Source: Poritiphilus flavus (GTDB taxonomy: Bacteria; Bacteroidota; Bacteroidia; Flavobacteriales; Flavobacteriaceae). From it: DNA of 64,000 nt. The first letter of the stretch is position 1. The number at the start of each line of letters is the position of its first letter. This document shows, one piece after another, positions 9,296 to 17,633 of this stretch. The translations under genes were made by a program, and so were the position numbers. The DNA lies in assembly GCF_009901585.1 (NCBI RefSeq), contig NZ_WXYO01000007.1:62001-126000 (forward strand). The letters are read 5' to 3'. The notes beneath the pieces are model-generated. The model did not search any database. It saw only the letters and a program-made list of their open reading frames with translations, and was not told the DNA's origin.

Positions 9296-9967
9296 TTAAA
9301 TGAAGCCTCTGTTCCTGGATTCGGTGATCAAGGCCTGGTCATTTTGTTTCTCTACACCAAAAAGCGCTTTTAAATGACGCTTGCGATTTTCAATGCTTGG
9401 GAGTGATAGGGAGATATGATTTACCATGTCCTTGGTTTTTGTGCCAATGGAAAGATGATAGAGGATCTTTTTGTCGTTCTCATCCAGGTTAATATCGTTA
9501 GCCATCTTCTTCCTGATGGCAGCCAATGCCTTTTGAGTATAGTAAGGTGGATTGGTAAGTACGGTCCTTACCATGGCCTGGAGGGATTTCTGGTCTATCT
9601 CTGTTTTTACCATATATCCATCGGGGTCTACCGATTTCATGATACTGTTGATACGATAGTTATCGCTGAAGGACGACATAAATACAATTTTGGATTCCGG
9701 GGAGATGTCCCGGGCCAATATCCCAAGGTCTTCCCCGGACTTGGCCGGGCCTCCGCCATTAGATTGCGCCAGCTGAATATCCAGCAAAAGGATATCGTAT
9801 TTAAAGGACTTTAAGGAGCTTTCCAGTTTTGCCTTGGCCTCCTCAAAGGTCTTGGCCGTATCCATATGAACCTGGTAATCCTCAAAATCAGTATCCTCCA
9901 GGATAAACTTGTATCCCAGGGTGGTCATTTCATGATCGTCTACGGCCAATATTCTAATAATACTCAT
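9296..9967 (-). CDS. Response regulator, NarL/LuxR-type
   Basis: This 223-residue protein has an N-terminal receiver domain with acidic pocket VDDHE, phosphoacceptor D63 in YDILLLDIQ, the Thr/Ser switch in VFMSSFS, and the conserved Lys in GYMVKTEID. A C-terminal helix-turn-helix of the LuxR/FixJ type runs from about residue 160 (DENDKKILYHLSIGTKTKDM). An insertion rich in Gly after D63 (QSNGGGPAKSGED) lengthens the loop that usually carries the first helix. The gene starts 11 bp after the stop of a HisKA_3 histidine kinase, the kind that normally pairs with NarL-type regulators, so the two should form one two-component system. Its targets are unknown. Confidence 0.9.
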   Translation of the reverse strand: MSIIRILAVDDHEMTTLGYKFILEDTDFEDYQVHMDTAKTFEEAKAKLESSLKSFKYDILLLDIQLAQSNGGGPAKSGEDLGILARDISPESKIVFMSSFSDNYRINSIMKSVDPDGYMVKTEIDQKSLQAMVRTVLTNPPYYTQKALAAIRKKMANDINLDENDKKILYHLSIGTKTKDMVNHISLSLPSIENRKRHLKALFGVEKQNDQALITESRNRGFI

Positions 9968-9978
9968 CCTTTTTTAAT

Positions 9979-12057
9979 TTATGCTTCCTGTAAAACGGCA
10001 TCTTCAAACGGATCCATTTCCTGACCCGAAGCCTGAATCTCATAGGGCACTTTTACTGACACTGTGGTGCCCGCTCCAATAGCGCTGACTACATCCCAAC
10101 TTCCCCGTAGTTTTTCTACCCTGGACCTGATATTCTTATGACCTATTCCCTTTTTGCCTTTTTTGGTGTCAAATCCCTTTCCATTATCCCGAAGTTTTAC
10201 CAGTATATGGTTTTCATCCGCATCAAAACTGAGTTTTACTTCAGTAGCCTCCGCATGTTTGATACAATTCTGAAGTCCTTCCTGAACAATGCGGTAGAGG
10301 TTGATCTTTATATCTCCCCGGATGGCGTCCCATTCCAGGTCTCCGTTGTGATCAAAGGTGTAATTCAGGCCTGCGGGGCTGGCAATGGATTTGAGGAGAT
10401 CTTCAATGGATAATATAAAGTTATGGAATTTTTGATAAGCTGAATCGTTCAATTCATGAGAAATGGTCCGTATTTCTTCCTGAACCTGTTGCAGTTTTTC
10501 TATGGCCTGAGACCGCATGGAGACCGCGCTGTCGTCCGTCTTCTTATTCAGGCCCAGTAAGACCATGCGAATGCCGTTCATCTGGCCTAGTATACCATCG
10601 TGCAACTCCTCAGAGATCCTTTTTTGTTCAGATTGTTTACCCTCTTCGATCTTTTGGTTTTGGGATAACATCAGGTTAAAGATCTCTTCGTTGTTCTGCT
10701 GTTGCTGTTGCTCAAACTTTAACTTCTGGTTCCGTACTCTCTGGCGGATGATCACAAAGACCAGCACTGCCAGTATGAACAACCCCAGCGCGATCCCGAT
10801 CCACATTTGCCTTTGCCTGGCCAGAAGCTCGTTTTCCGCAATGAACTCATCCGTCTCAAAACGGATACGGGCAAATTTGTTCCGCATTTGGCGTTCTACC
10901 TGTTGCAGGCTGTCGTTTAGGGTAATGTATTCCCGGGTATGGGCGGTTGCATTCTCCGGGTCTATACGCGTAAGCAGTTGCAGGGTTTCCAGCAGCCGTT
11001 TGTTATTGGAGCTTTGAAGTGCATACTCTTTGGCTTCCAAGGCATAGGCTAAGGCCGCTGCCGTATCCTCCTGTGCCAGGCCGAATTCCGCGAGATGGTA
11101 TTTGCTGCGGGCCAGCCCTATATAATCCGCAATGCTGTCCCTTACCTGTCTTGCCTCCTCCAGGTCCGCTTTAACTCGGGTCACTGCACCATTCTTAAAG
11201 CGGCTATAGGCCAGATTGTCTAAAGTCCGCGCGTACAATTGCGGCTTTTCTGCACGTAGTTCCGGATCCTTTAGGACTTCTTCAAAATAGGAAATCGCTT
11301 TGGAATGCTGGCCCTGTTGCTGGAATACCAAGCCCAGATTGTTTAATGTACCCAGGTATTTGGTTCGGTCACCCGGGCTGTTGTCCAGATAAGACAAGGC
11401 CTGACCGTAATAGTCAGCAGCGCGTTCGTAATCCTTTAATTCTGTCGTAATCAAACCCAGGTTGTTATAGCAATTGTAGAGCTGTTGCTTCTTATTTAGG
11501 GGTTTGAGTAATTCTATGGCCCGGATGGTAGTGATCTCACTGCCGGTATAATCCTTTACCCGACCCTGCTCTACAGCCATATTATAGAGCATTCTTCCCG
11601 AGAAATATTCATTACCCTGGGCCTCAAAGATCCGTTGTGCTTCGGCATAATTGAAATAGGCACTATCAATAATAGAGTTGCGGGAATAAAAGGAAGCCAG
11701 GTCCCAATAGGAAGTCCCCAGAACGGTGGAATCCGAAATTTGTAAGGCTACTGCCAGGGCCTGTTGGTTAGATTTGCGGAACTGGGCGGAGTCGTTCAGC
11801 CGGAGGAAGGCCAGGGATACATCGGACAGCAGTTTGGTTTTTACGGTATCATTCGGCCTGTTTTGCACTTCGTCAAAAGCTTTAAGTAGCAGGGACCTTC
11901 GGATGACCACATCAATGGAATTGTCCCTTCCCTTGGCTACCCATGCCTGTATACTGTCAACCCGGGAATCCGCTTGTTGGGGTGTATTTTTGGTACTTTC
12001 TTTACAACCCAGGACCAGGAGACAGCAAAATGCCAGGCATGTAACAAATTGCTTCAA
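9979..12057 (-). CDS. TPR-containing sensor histidine kinase (HisKA_3)
   Basis: This 692-residue kinase begins with a lipoprotein-like signal (lipobox LVLGC, Cys18). A long periplasmic TPR array follows (about 60-380, for example YERAADYYGQALSYL), then one transmembrane segment (about 419-437), a short coiled coil and the HisKA_3 phosphoacceptor box KRISEELHDGILGQMNG with His486. The C-terminal HATPase_c has an N-box near QEGLQNCIKHAEA and a DNGKGFD G-box. The start is TTG at 12057; it gives a complete signal peptide, and no in-frame ATG lies nearby upstream. The architecture is typical of Bacteroidetes sensor kinases that read envelope state through TPRs. It is co-transcribed with the NarL-type regulator downstream. 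The signal sensed is unknown. Confidence 0.92.
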   Translation of the reverse strand: MKQFVTCLAFCCLLVLGCKESTKNTPQQADSRVDSIQAWVAKGRDNSIDVVIRRSLLLKAFDEVQNRPNDTVKTKLLSDVSLAFLRLNDSAQFRKSNQQALAVALQISDSTVLGTSYWDLASFYSRNSIIDSAYFNYAEAQRIFEAQGNEYFSGRMLYNMAVEQGRVKDYTGSEITTIRAIELLKPLNKKQQLYNCYNNLGLITTELKDYERAADYYGQALSYLDNSPGDRTKYLGTLNNLGLVFQQQGQHSKAISYFEEVLKDPELRAEKPQLYARTLDNLAYSRFKNGAVTRVKADLEEARQVRDSIADYIGLARSKYHLAEFGLAQEDTAAALAYALEAKEYALQSSNNKRLLETLQLLTRIDPENATAHTREYITLNDSLQQVERQMRNKFARIRFETDEFIAENELLARQRQMWIGIALGLFILAVLVFVIIRQRVRNQKLKFEQQQQQNNEEIFNLMLSQNQKIEEGKQSEQKRISEELHDGILGQMNGIRMVLLGLNKKTDDSAVSMRSQAIEKLQQVQEEIRTISHELNDSAYQKFHNFILSIEDLLKSIASPAGLNYTFDHNGDLEWDAIRGDIKINLYRIVQEGLQNCIKHAEATEVKLSFDADENHILVKLRDNGKGFDTKKGKKGIGHKNIRSRVEKLRGSWDVVSAIGAGTTVSVKVPYEIQASGQEMDPFEDAVLQEA

Positions 12058-12093
12058 GAATTTTCCGTATTTACGTACTGTATTATGGTATAA

Positions 12094-12134
12094 AAATAAA
12101 AAAAGAGCCTTAAATAGGATGTACTTAAGGCTCT
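12094..12134 (-). terminator. Terminator of the small lipoprotein gene
   Basis: The arms AGAGCCTTAA (12104-12113) and TTAAGGCTCT (12125-12134) form a perfect 10-bp stem. On the minus strand it is followed by a T-rich tract. It lies 35 bp past the stop of the 53-residue lipoprotein, and ends that transcript before the kinase gene. Confidence 0.82.
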
Positions 12135-12168
12135 AAGAGGTGTTTTTATTTTAGATTAGCCGTGACAA

Positions 12169-12330
12169 TTAGTCTCTATCATCATTGTCAACCTGACCGC
12201 CATCCGTGGCGTCCGAATCGCTAAGATTCTCATAAAGTGCCTGAGTTTCTTCTATACTGCTATCATCTTCGCATGAAAATAAACCTACACACATTACTGC
12301 TACTGCAAAAATACTCAATACCTTTTTCAT
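12169..12330 (-). CDS. Small secreted lipoprotein, 53 residues
   Basis: A short open frame of 54 codons runs from an ATG at 12328-12330 to a TAA at 12169-12171. It encodes a signal MKKVLSIFAVAVMCVGLFSC with a lipobox ending at Cys20, then a 33-residue acidic tail (ETQALYENL, SDATDGGQVDNDD). It is too short for usual gene finders, but a lipobox, a strong terminator 35 bp downstream and a 155-bp leader support it as a real gene. Similar tiny lipoproteins with ETQALYENL-like tails and C-terminal RD are, from memory, common in Flavobacteriaceae beside sensor-kinase genes. Its position between a LytTR gene and a sensor kinase suggests a signalling or regulated envelope role. That is inference. Confidence 0.8.
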   Translation of the reverse strand: MKKVLSIFAVAVMCVGLFSCEDDSSIEETQALYENLSDSDATDGGQVDNDDRD

Positions 12331-12434
12331 AATTTGAAAGTTTAAGGGGGATTAGTTGTTGTTTTTGATTGTTTGTTTGCTATCGCTAAGCTAGAATTCG
12401 CGTTAGCCATTTGCACCGGAAAGAAAAAAGTTTT

Positions 12435-12463
12435 AGTATTTGCCCCTTTTTTGCGAGTATTTG
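12435..12463. repeat. Phased direct repeat AGTATTTG, candidate LytTR operator
   Basis: AGTATTTG occurs at 12435-12442 and again at 12456-12463, exactly 21 bp apart, that is two helical turns. The pair lies between the LytTR gene and the small lipoprotein gene, 105-133 bp upstream of the lipoprotein ATG. LytTR regulators typically bind paired 9-bp direct repeats with about this phase, so this is a candidate operator. Confidence 0.4.
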
Positions 12464-12485
12464 TACTTTTTTTAAGAGGATTTTA

Positions 12486-13217
12486 CTAGTTGAGGGTAGA
12501 AATGGTGTTTTTTGAAAGGTTCCTCTTAAGACCGTCTATGTTGGCCCGGTAGGATTTTGAAAAGGGCAATTGGGTGTTGTCGGTTTTTAATGCACATATG
12601 GATTTCCCATAATTGATCCTGGAAACATAATTGATGTTCAGGATATAACTCTGGTGCACTCTGACAAAATTATCCGGAAGCTGTTTTTCGAATGTTTTGA
12701 GGGTTTTAAAAGCACTGATCACCCTGCCATCTTTCATAATAAAATCAGTGGCATTGTTATCCGCCTTCAGGTACAGTATCTCATCGGTATCCAGGTAATG
12801 GAAATCCTTATAAGACTTAAGGCAAATGGTTTGGGAGGTTGCCTCCTTGGGCATTTGCTTCTTTAACCTTAAGATGGTTTTGCGAATGTCAAACTCATTA
12901 TAGGGTAGTAACCAGTAATCAAAAAAGTTGTTCTTGATGGCTTCGTAGGCGTATTCTTTGCTTTTAGAAATGCCAATTAAGACAGGAATGTCCTGAACAT
13001 ACTGATGTAATTCCTTTACCATACTGAAATAGGAAAAGGCCTTATCATTCAGATTTACAAAAACAATATCGGGACTAAATTTCAGGATAGCATTAAGGCC
13101 GTCATCGGCATTTTTGGCTTCACCTACACATGTGAAATCTCCGTAACCTTCCAGGTAGTGCTGTAGTTGCAGATTGGAGGCAGCATCGGAATCTATTATG
13201 TTGTAGGTATATTCCAT
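12486..13217 (-). CDS. LytTR DNA-binding protein with degenerate receiver domain
   Basis: This 243-residue protein has a receiver-like N-terminal half and a LytTR DNA-binding domain (about 135-235) with FHYLDTDEILYLKADNN and the RVHQSYILNINYVSRI signature. In the receiver, the phosphoacceptor Asp is replaced by Asn55 (DIVFVNLND), and the conserved Lys before Pro is Leu104 (YWLLPYNE). The fold may be kept, but normal Asp phosphorylation is unlikely. I chose the ATG at 13217; the frame extends seven codons upstream. The small lipoprotein gene lies downstream in the same direction, and a 21-bp-phased repeat sits between them. It may act as a constitutive or protein-protein-controlled regulator of that gene. 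This is inference. Confidence 0.88.
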   Translation of the reverse strand: MEYTYNIIDSDAASNLQLQHYLEGYGDFTCVGEAKNADDGLNAILKFSPDIVFVNLNDKAFSYFSMVKELHQYVQDIPVLIGISKSKEYAYEAIKNNFFDYWLLPYNEFDIRKTILRLKKQMPKEATSQTICLKSYKDFHYLDTDEILYLKADNNATDFIMKDGRVISAFKTLKTFEKQLPDNFVRVHQSYILNINYVSRINYGKSICALKTDNTQLPFSKSYRANIDGLKRNLSKNTISTLN

Positions 13218-13367
13218 TGCTAGTTTTGTTGGGCACAAATTAGGAATACAAATTGAGAAAGTATTATAGATTTACCATAGAAAAACTAAGGTTTTCGTTA
13301 TAATTCACTGAAAATGAGCATTCTTTGAGCGAAAAATCCTTCACCCGTCCGTCGAAGTGCAGATTTC

Positions 13368-14921
13368 TTAGTTGTCTGGTACGTACTGAAATGCGCCCAG
13401 GTCCGGCGGGCTGGGGCGATCCACGCCTAAAAGGTCCAGCGGAACGGCTAAGCTTCCCTGTGGGTCACCAGCGCCAATAGCGGCGGAATTTTCCCCGATA
13501 CGGAAGTCGTTTTTCGCGGTGCTTAGAAATTCAGCCTCGGCGTTGAGGATGAGCCCGGAATACAGGCTGTTATCTGTAAAGTCGTATAAAGGGTTTCCCG
13601 TAAACTGCTCACCGGTATCCCGGAATTGCAGCATACAATTAAGAAAGCTGAAATTGAAGGTATTATTTCCATTTGCCTGAAGCGCTAATTCAAGCGAGGT
13701 ATTTCCATCTATAATGCAGTTGAGAAACTCTGCTCTTGTGAGATCCTCATCCAAAGTTCCGCCACCGGAAACATTTTCAGTATTGCTCAGTTGCAGTGCT
13801 GCCCCTATTCGGAAACCGTTGCTCCAATAGTTGGCAATCGTACTGTGAATAAAAACATAGTCTCCTCCTAAGCTACAGGAAAGGGATGCATTTCCCGCGT
13901 TTCCCAGAACCAGATTGCTGCCTTCAATGACGCTCGTCCTGGCCCAGAGATTTGTGGTGGCACTGTTGTGGATCTGGCTGTTGGAAATACTGAGCGTGGG
14001 TTGGGGGTTACCCATACCTCCTTCAACCAGCATTCCAACGGTAGCGTTTTTTATGGTGAGGTAATTGACAGTGTTCGCGGCACTGCCCGGGGCAAGCCAT
14101 ATCGTGCCCCACTGGCCAGAAATATTGGCAAAATCGGGTTCCAGGCGGTCGCCTTCAAATATTACCTCGTTTTCCAAAAGCTCCTGGTCCGCACTGAGGC
14201 TTCCGTTGACTTGCAAGCTCCCCCCTGAGCCGACCAGCAAACCGGAATTCTCGTGAAAATGTACCCTGGCACCGGCATTTACGACCAGGGTTTTACCATC
14301 GCCTATTGCGGCATAACCGTAAATTACGTAGGGTTTCTCATTGGTAAACAGAAGCTCCTCATCTTCCAGAAGAAAGCCTTCGATCCGAATTTCATTCCCC
14401 TGCTCATCTATTCCCAATAACAGACTTTCCTTGCTACCGTTAGACAGCGTCCCTGGAAAAAGGAAAACCGCATCCTTAATCAGGGTTACCAGAGGTACCT
14501 GCTGCTCGTTAACACCAGAATCAAAAACAATGGCGTCCGTGTAGAGGAATTCGTTCTGATTTTCCGAACTGACGTCAAAGGTAGTTTCAATAAAAATGAA
14601 CAGACTGTCCCTTGCGAGTATGGGAACGTCCGTGAAGGTCTTACCGGCCTCCCCGTCCACATTTAAGCGGTAATTGCTGGCAGTTCCCTGCCCGAGTCCC
14701 ACGCTGGGTATCAGGATATCGTTCCCGGTGCGGTTATAGACCTTAAGGCTGTAAGTGCTGCTGCCTATGTTGGTAAAGACAGTGTCCAGGAAGACAGTAT
14801 CTTTTGAGAATTCCAGCCTTCCAATATTCGGGGCGTATTCGAAATCCTTCCGACAGGAAAACCACAGCATTGCCAGCAACAGGGCTAAGAGTGGAACAAT
14901 GTAAGATCTTGCTTTGCGCAT
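13368..14921 (-). CDS. Lipoprotein with right-handed parallel beta-helix
   Basis: This 517-residue protein has an N-terminal lipoprotein signal (LLALLLAMLWFSCRKDFEY, Cys23). After an N-terminal beta domain (LEFSKDTVFLDTVFTNIGSS, an immunoglobulin-like strand pattern), the middle and C-terminal parts have repeated short strands typical of right-handed beta-helix proteins: ANTVNYLTIKNATVGML, SNSQIHNSATTNLW, GGDYVFIHSTIANYW, NCIIDGNTSL. It ends in DLGAFQYVPDN, a common tail of such lipoproteins. No carbohydrate-lyase catalytic residues can be assigned with confidence. It starts 2 bp after the thioesterase stop, so it is the last gene of a three-gene operon with glutaminyl cyclotransferase. It probably sits on the cell surface or in the periplasm. 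The ligand is unknown. Confidence 0.8.
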   Translation of the reverse strand: MRKARSYIVPLLALLLAMLWFSCRKDFEYAPNIGRLEFSKDTVFLDTVFTNIGSSTYSLKVYNRTGNDILIPSVGLGQGTASNYRLNVDGEAGKTFTDVPILARDSLFIFIETTFDVSSENQNEFLYTDAIVFDSGVNEQQVPLVTLIKDAVFLFPGTLSNGSKESLLLGIDEQGNEIRIEGFLLEDEELLFTNEKPYVIYGYAAIGDGKTLVVNAGARVHFHENSGLLVGSGGSLQVNGSLSADQELLENEVIFEGDRLEPDFANISGQWGTIWLAPGSAANTVNYLTIKNATVGMLVEGGMGNPQPTLSISNSQIHNSATTNLWARTSVIEGSNLVLGNAGNASLSCSLGGDYVFIHSTIANYWSNGFRIGAALQLSNTENVSGGGTLDEDLTRAEFLNCIIDGNTSLELALQANGNNTFNFSFLNCMLQFRDTGEQFTGNPLYDFTDNSLYSGLILNAEAEFLSTAKNDFRIGENSAAIGAGDPQGSLAVPLDLLGVDRPSPPDLGAFQYVPDN

Positions 14922-14923
14922 TT

Positions 14924-15322
14924 TTAGGCCTTAGCTTCAAATACCTCACGGATCAGGTCGGAGATGCGCATAGGTCTTTGAGTTTTTGCGTTCAGAAGAC
15001 ACCATTTGGTCTTTGAGGATACTAACGGGGTATTTGTGCTTTCATTGTGCATTTCTACCGCCCGTATTGAGGTTGCTCCGGTACTTTCCACCACAAAGGT
15101 CTTTATTCGGATCCGGTCTCCCAATCTGGCCGGATTCCGGTAATCCACATTGTGATTAAGCACAACCCAGACCACCTGCTCCCTGAGTTGCTTCGGGGCC
15201 CTTTTTTGCCAGTGTTCCTCAGAAATATCCTGGATCCACTGTATATATCGCACATTGTTCACGTGGTCCAGGAAATCCAGATCATCTGCGGTGACCTCAA
15301 TGAACTTTTCATAGATCTCCAT
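14924..15322 (-). CDS. Acyl-CoA thioesterase, 4HBT/YbgC-FadM-like hotdog
   Basis: This 132-residue single hotdog domain protein has the YbgC/4HBT signature ADDLDFLDHVNNVRYIQWI, in which the Asp/His-Asn region forms the active site. NHNVDYRNPARLGDRIRI and TSIRAVEMHNE lie on the hotdog strands. It probably hydrolyses a short- or medium-chain acyl-CoA in the cytoplasm. I chose the ATG at 15322, which overlaps the stop of the upstream cyclotransferase gene by 14 bp and suggests translational coupling. A second, different hotdog thioesterase lies in the menaquinone locus at 40656-41078. The substrate cannot be told from the sequence. Confidence 0.88.
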   Translation of the reverse strand: MEIYEKFIEVTADDLDFLDHVNNVRYIQWIQDISEEHWQKRAPKQLREQVVWVVLNHNVDYRNPARLGDRIRIKTFVVESTGATSIRAVEMHNESTNTPLVSSKTKWCLLNAKTQRPMRISDLIREVFEAKA

Positions 15323-16358
15323 CTTCCTTTTTCTTGATCCTGACTTCAAACAATTTGTCCCAATTCTTACCAGTTACAAAGAATGTACCCCTTTCCGGGT
15401 GGTAGGCGACTCCGTTGAGTACATCGAGCTTGTCATGCTGTTTTACGCGCTTTTTGAGTCCACCGAAATTAATAACCCCTTCAATAGCACCGCTTTTGGC
15501 ATCGATGATCATCATGCTTTCTTTCTGCCAGACATTGGCGTAGATCTTTCCGTCGACATATTCCAATTCATTGGCTTTGTTGAAAATAGACTTATTGGTA
15601 ACCGTCTGGATATATCCTTCTTCTACCAGGGTTTCCGGATTGAGGATCCATATCTTTTCAGTACCGTCGCTCTTATAGAGTTTTTTTCCGTCGTTGCAAA
15701 GGCCCCAACCTTCTTTACTTTCCCCGTACTGAAAACTATCCGATCTTTTCAGGCTGCTGAGATCGTAAATAAATCCCATTCTTTTCTGCCAGGTTAGCTG
15801 ATAAACCTTGTCGTTCAATATGCTTATTCCTTCACCGAAATATTCCTTTTCCAGATCCGTCTGTTGCAAAACCTTTCCTGTCCGGTAATCTATTTTTCTC
15901 AGGAAGGATTTCCTGCCTTTACCGGAACCTGTTCCTTCGTAAAGCGTATCATTGTGAAATTCCAACCCCTGAGTAAAGGCCTCAATATCATGTGGGTATT
16001 CCTGAATCACTTCGTAAGTATAGATCTCCGGAGGCATTTTGGCCAGTACCTTTATTTTTTTGTCTATGGCGATGGAATTCCCTTCGTATGCTATTTTGGC
16101 TTCCAGTAGTTTGTTGCCCAGTTTTTCAATGTCCAGTACTATTTTGCCCGACTGGAAGGGCAATTCCTTTCCGTCAATAAAATAGCTGACATGGTCTATG
16201 GTCTTACCTTTTTTGTTTTGGATGGAAACACCAACGCTTTCTCCCTGCTGGAGCTGTTTCCTGTTTCCCTCAATTTGGATATCGAAAAGGTTCCTGGGGT
16301 TGGTTTCGCCCCCGCAGGCCAGGAAAAAGATGAGGATGCTACAACTAAAGAATTTCAT
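15309..16358 (-). CDS. Glutaminyl-peptide cyclotransferase, lipoprotein (beta-propeller type)
   Basis: This enzyme converts N-terminal Gln to pyroglutamate. The ATG at 16358 gives 349 residues with a lipoprotein signal (FFSCSILIFFLACGG); two upstream in-frame ATGs are possible. An N-terminal immunoglobulin-like segment (about 25-105) precedes the plant-type five-bladed propeller: YPHDIEAFTQGLEFHNDTLY, GTGSGKGRKSFLRKID, FGEGISILNDKVYQLTWQ, GWGLCNDGKKLYKSDGT, NELEYVDGKIYANVW and LNGVAYHPERGTFFVTGKNW. All canonical blades are present. It fits the Bacteroidetes Q-rule, in which signal peptidase I products begin with Gln and are cyclised outside the inner membrane. In this window at least eight secreted proteins show that pattern. 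It is first in an operon with the thioesterase and the beta-helix lipoprotein. Confidence 0.92.
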   Translation of the reverse strand: MKFFSCSILIFFLACGGETNPRNLFDIQIEGNRKQLQQGESVGVSIQNKKGKTIDHVSYFIDGKELPFQSGKIVLDIEKLGNKLLEAKIAYEGNSIAIDKKIKVLAKMPPEIYTYEVIQEYPHDIEAFTQGLEFHNDTLYEGTGSGKGRKSFLRKIDYRTGKVLQQTDLEKEYFGEGISILNDKVYQLTWQKRMGFIYDLSSLKRSDSFQYGESKEGWGLCNDGKKLYKSDGTEKIWILNPETLVEEGYIQTVTNKSIFNKANELEYVDGKIYANVWQKESMMIIDAKSGAIEGVINFGGLKKRVKQHDKLDVLNGVAYHPERGTFFVTGKNWDKLFEVRIKKKEDGDL

Positions 16359-16579
16359 TAAACCCATCGGATGTTTCATTTGATTTCTGGATTGCTCCGC
16401 ATTTTAACTTTTAAAAATCGCCAGGCGATCATGCTGTTTTTGTACAGGGCTAAAATACTAATGTAAGCTGAGATAAGACAAAATTTGACTTTTTTTTACC
16501 AGTATTATAAACGGCCCAAATTTTAATTCATGCTATGAATAATTCCTGTGGAAATGATTTCTCTTCAAGGAAAAGGTTG

Positions 16580-16587
16580 TATCTTTG
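16580..16587 (+). promoter_or_regulatory. Promoter -7 box of the SRP RNA gene
   Basis: TATCTTTG matches the Bacteroidetes TAnnTTTG -7 consensus and ends 4-5 nt before the first paired base of the SRP RNA, as expected for a stable RNA promoter. Confidence 0.7.
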
Positions 16588-16591
16588 CAGT

Positions 16592-16690
16592 TGGCAAGTC
16601 CTACACGACCAGCTCCTGCAAAATCCCCCAGGGCGGGAACGCAGCAAGGGTATGCGGTCGTAGCGGTGCGATGTAGGTAGCTTGCCTTTT
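16592..16690 (+). ncRNA. ffs: Signal recognition particle RNA (4.5S, bacterial small type)
   Basis: This 99-nt region folds into one long hairpin, as in small SRP RNA. GGCAAG (16593-16598) pairs with CTTGCC (16681-16686), CCTACA with TGTAGG, and CGACC with GGTCG. The apical domain has the conserved asymmetric loop sequence GGGAACGCAGCAAGGG, which binds the M domain of Ffh. The 3' side reads GATGTAGGTAGCTTGCC, as in other SRP RNAs. A T-run follows at 16687. A perfect -7 box lies just upstream. The gene stands alone in a 400-bp gap upstream of a short-chain dehydrogenase. The ends are estimated to within a few nucleotides. Confidence 0.94.
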
Positions 16691-16761
16691 TTTGTACCCG
16701 GAATTCAACGCTTCGTTCGTTGGATTTAGAATTTCCCTCTTTATTCGTTTCTTTGTGACCA

Positions 16762-17571
16762 ATGGACAGCAAGGTAGTTTTAATCACCGGCGGATCTTCT
16801 GGTATAGGCAAGGCCATAGGCCAATACCTGAATACCAAGGGATACAAGGTTTACGGCAGCACCAGGTCTTTGGAGAAGCACGCGGATTTTAAAGACTTCC
16901 GACTGCTGGAACTGGATGTCAGAGAAGCTGCCAGTATAGGTAAAGCTGTAAATCAAATTATTGATCTTGAAGGCAGGATAGATATTCTGATCAACAATGC
17001 AGGCGTTGGCATCACCGGACCGGTTGAGGAAACGCCCAGAGAAGAGATCCAAAAGGTTTTTGATACGAATTTCTACGGTCCACTAGGAGTAAGCAGAGCG
17101 GTACTACCGATCATGAGAAAACAGGGTGGGGGATTCATTATCAATATCACTTCTCTGGCCGGTTTTATGGGGCTCCCGTTCCGCGGATTTTACTCCGCTT
17201 CTAAAGGAGCCCTGGAGTTAATGACGGAAGCTCTTCGGATGGAAACCCGGAGTTTCGGTATAAAGATCGCAAATTTAGCGCCTGGAGATATCGCCACGAA
17301 CATTGCCGCGGGCAGGTATCACGCTCCTTCCAAACCCGGTTCACCCTATGAATCTACTTACGGAATGTCTCTGGAGCTGATGAATGAGCATGTAGACCAG
17401 GGAATGGATCCCAAACGGGTGGCGGTGAAGGTCCACAAGATCCTGAATACCGCAAACCCCAAAGTACACTATACCATAGGCAGCCCTATGCAAAAGTTTT
17501 CCCTGATCTTAAAGAAAATTTTACCGGACAAAGTGTATGAGAGGCTACTTTTAAACCATTATAAGTTGTAG
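16762..17571 (+). CDS. Short-chain dehydrogenase/reductase (SDR)
   Basis: This 269-residue classical SDR has the N-terminal NAD(P)-binding motif TGGSSGIGKAIG, the NNAG motif in DILINNAGVGI, the catalytic Ser in NITSLAGFMGLPF, and the YxxxK pair in FYSASKGALELM. The C-terminal half includes PGDIATNI and a helical extension (KFSLILKKILPDKVYERLL) that is common in SDRs acting on lipids or retinoid-like substrates. The Rossmann motif with downstream Arg suggests NADP preference, but this is not firm. It is read alone, 70 bp after the SRP RNA terminator. The substrate is not evident. Confidence 0.92.
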   Translation: MDSKVVLITGGSSGIGKAIGQYLNTKGYKVYGSTRSLEKHADFKDFRLLELDVREAASIGKAVNQIIDLEGRIDILINNAGVGITGPVEETPREEIQKVFDTNFYGPLGVSRAVLPIMRKQGGGFIINITSLAGFMGLPFRGFYSASKGALELMTEALRMETRSFGIKIANLAPGDIATNIAAGRYHAPSKPGSPYESTYGMSLELMNEHVDQGMDPKRVAVKVHKILNTANPKVHYTIGSPMQKFSLILKKILPDKVYERLLLNHYKL

Positions 17572-17633
17572 TTTTGTGATCTCAGAAAATTGCTTTATTA
17601 ACCGCGTTTTAAGGCGCAAAATTCGCATCAACT

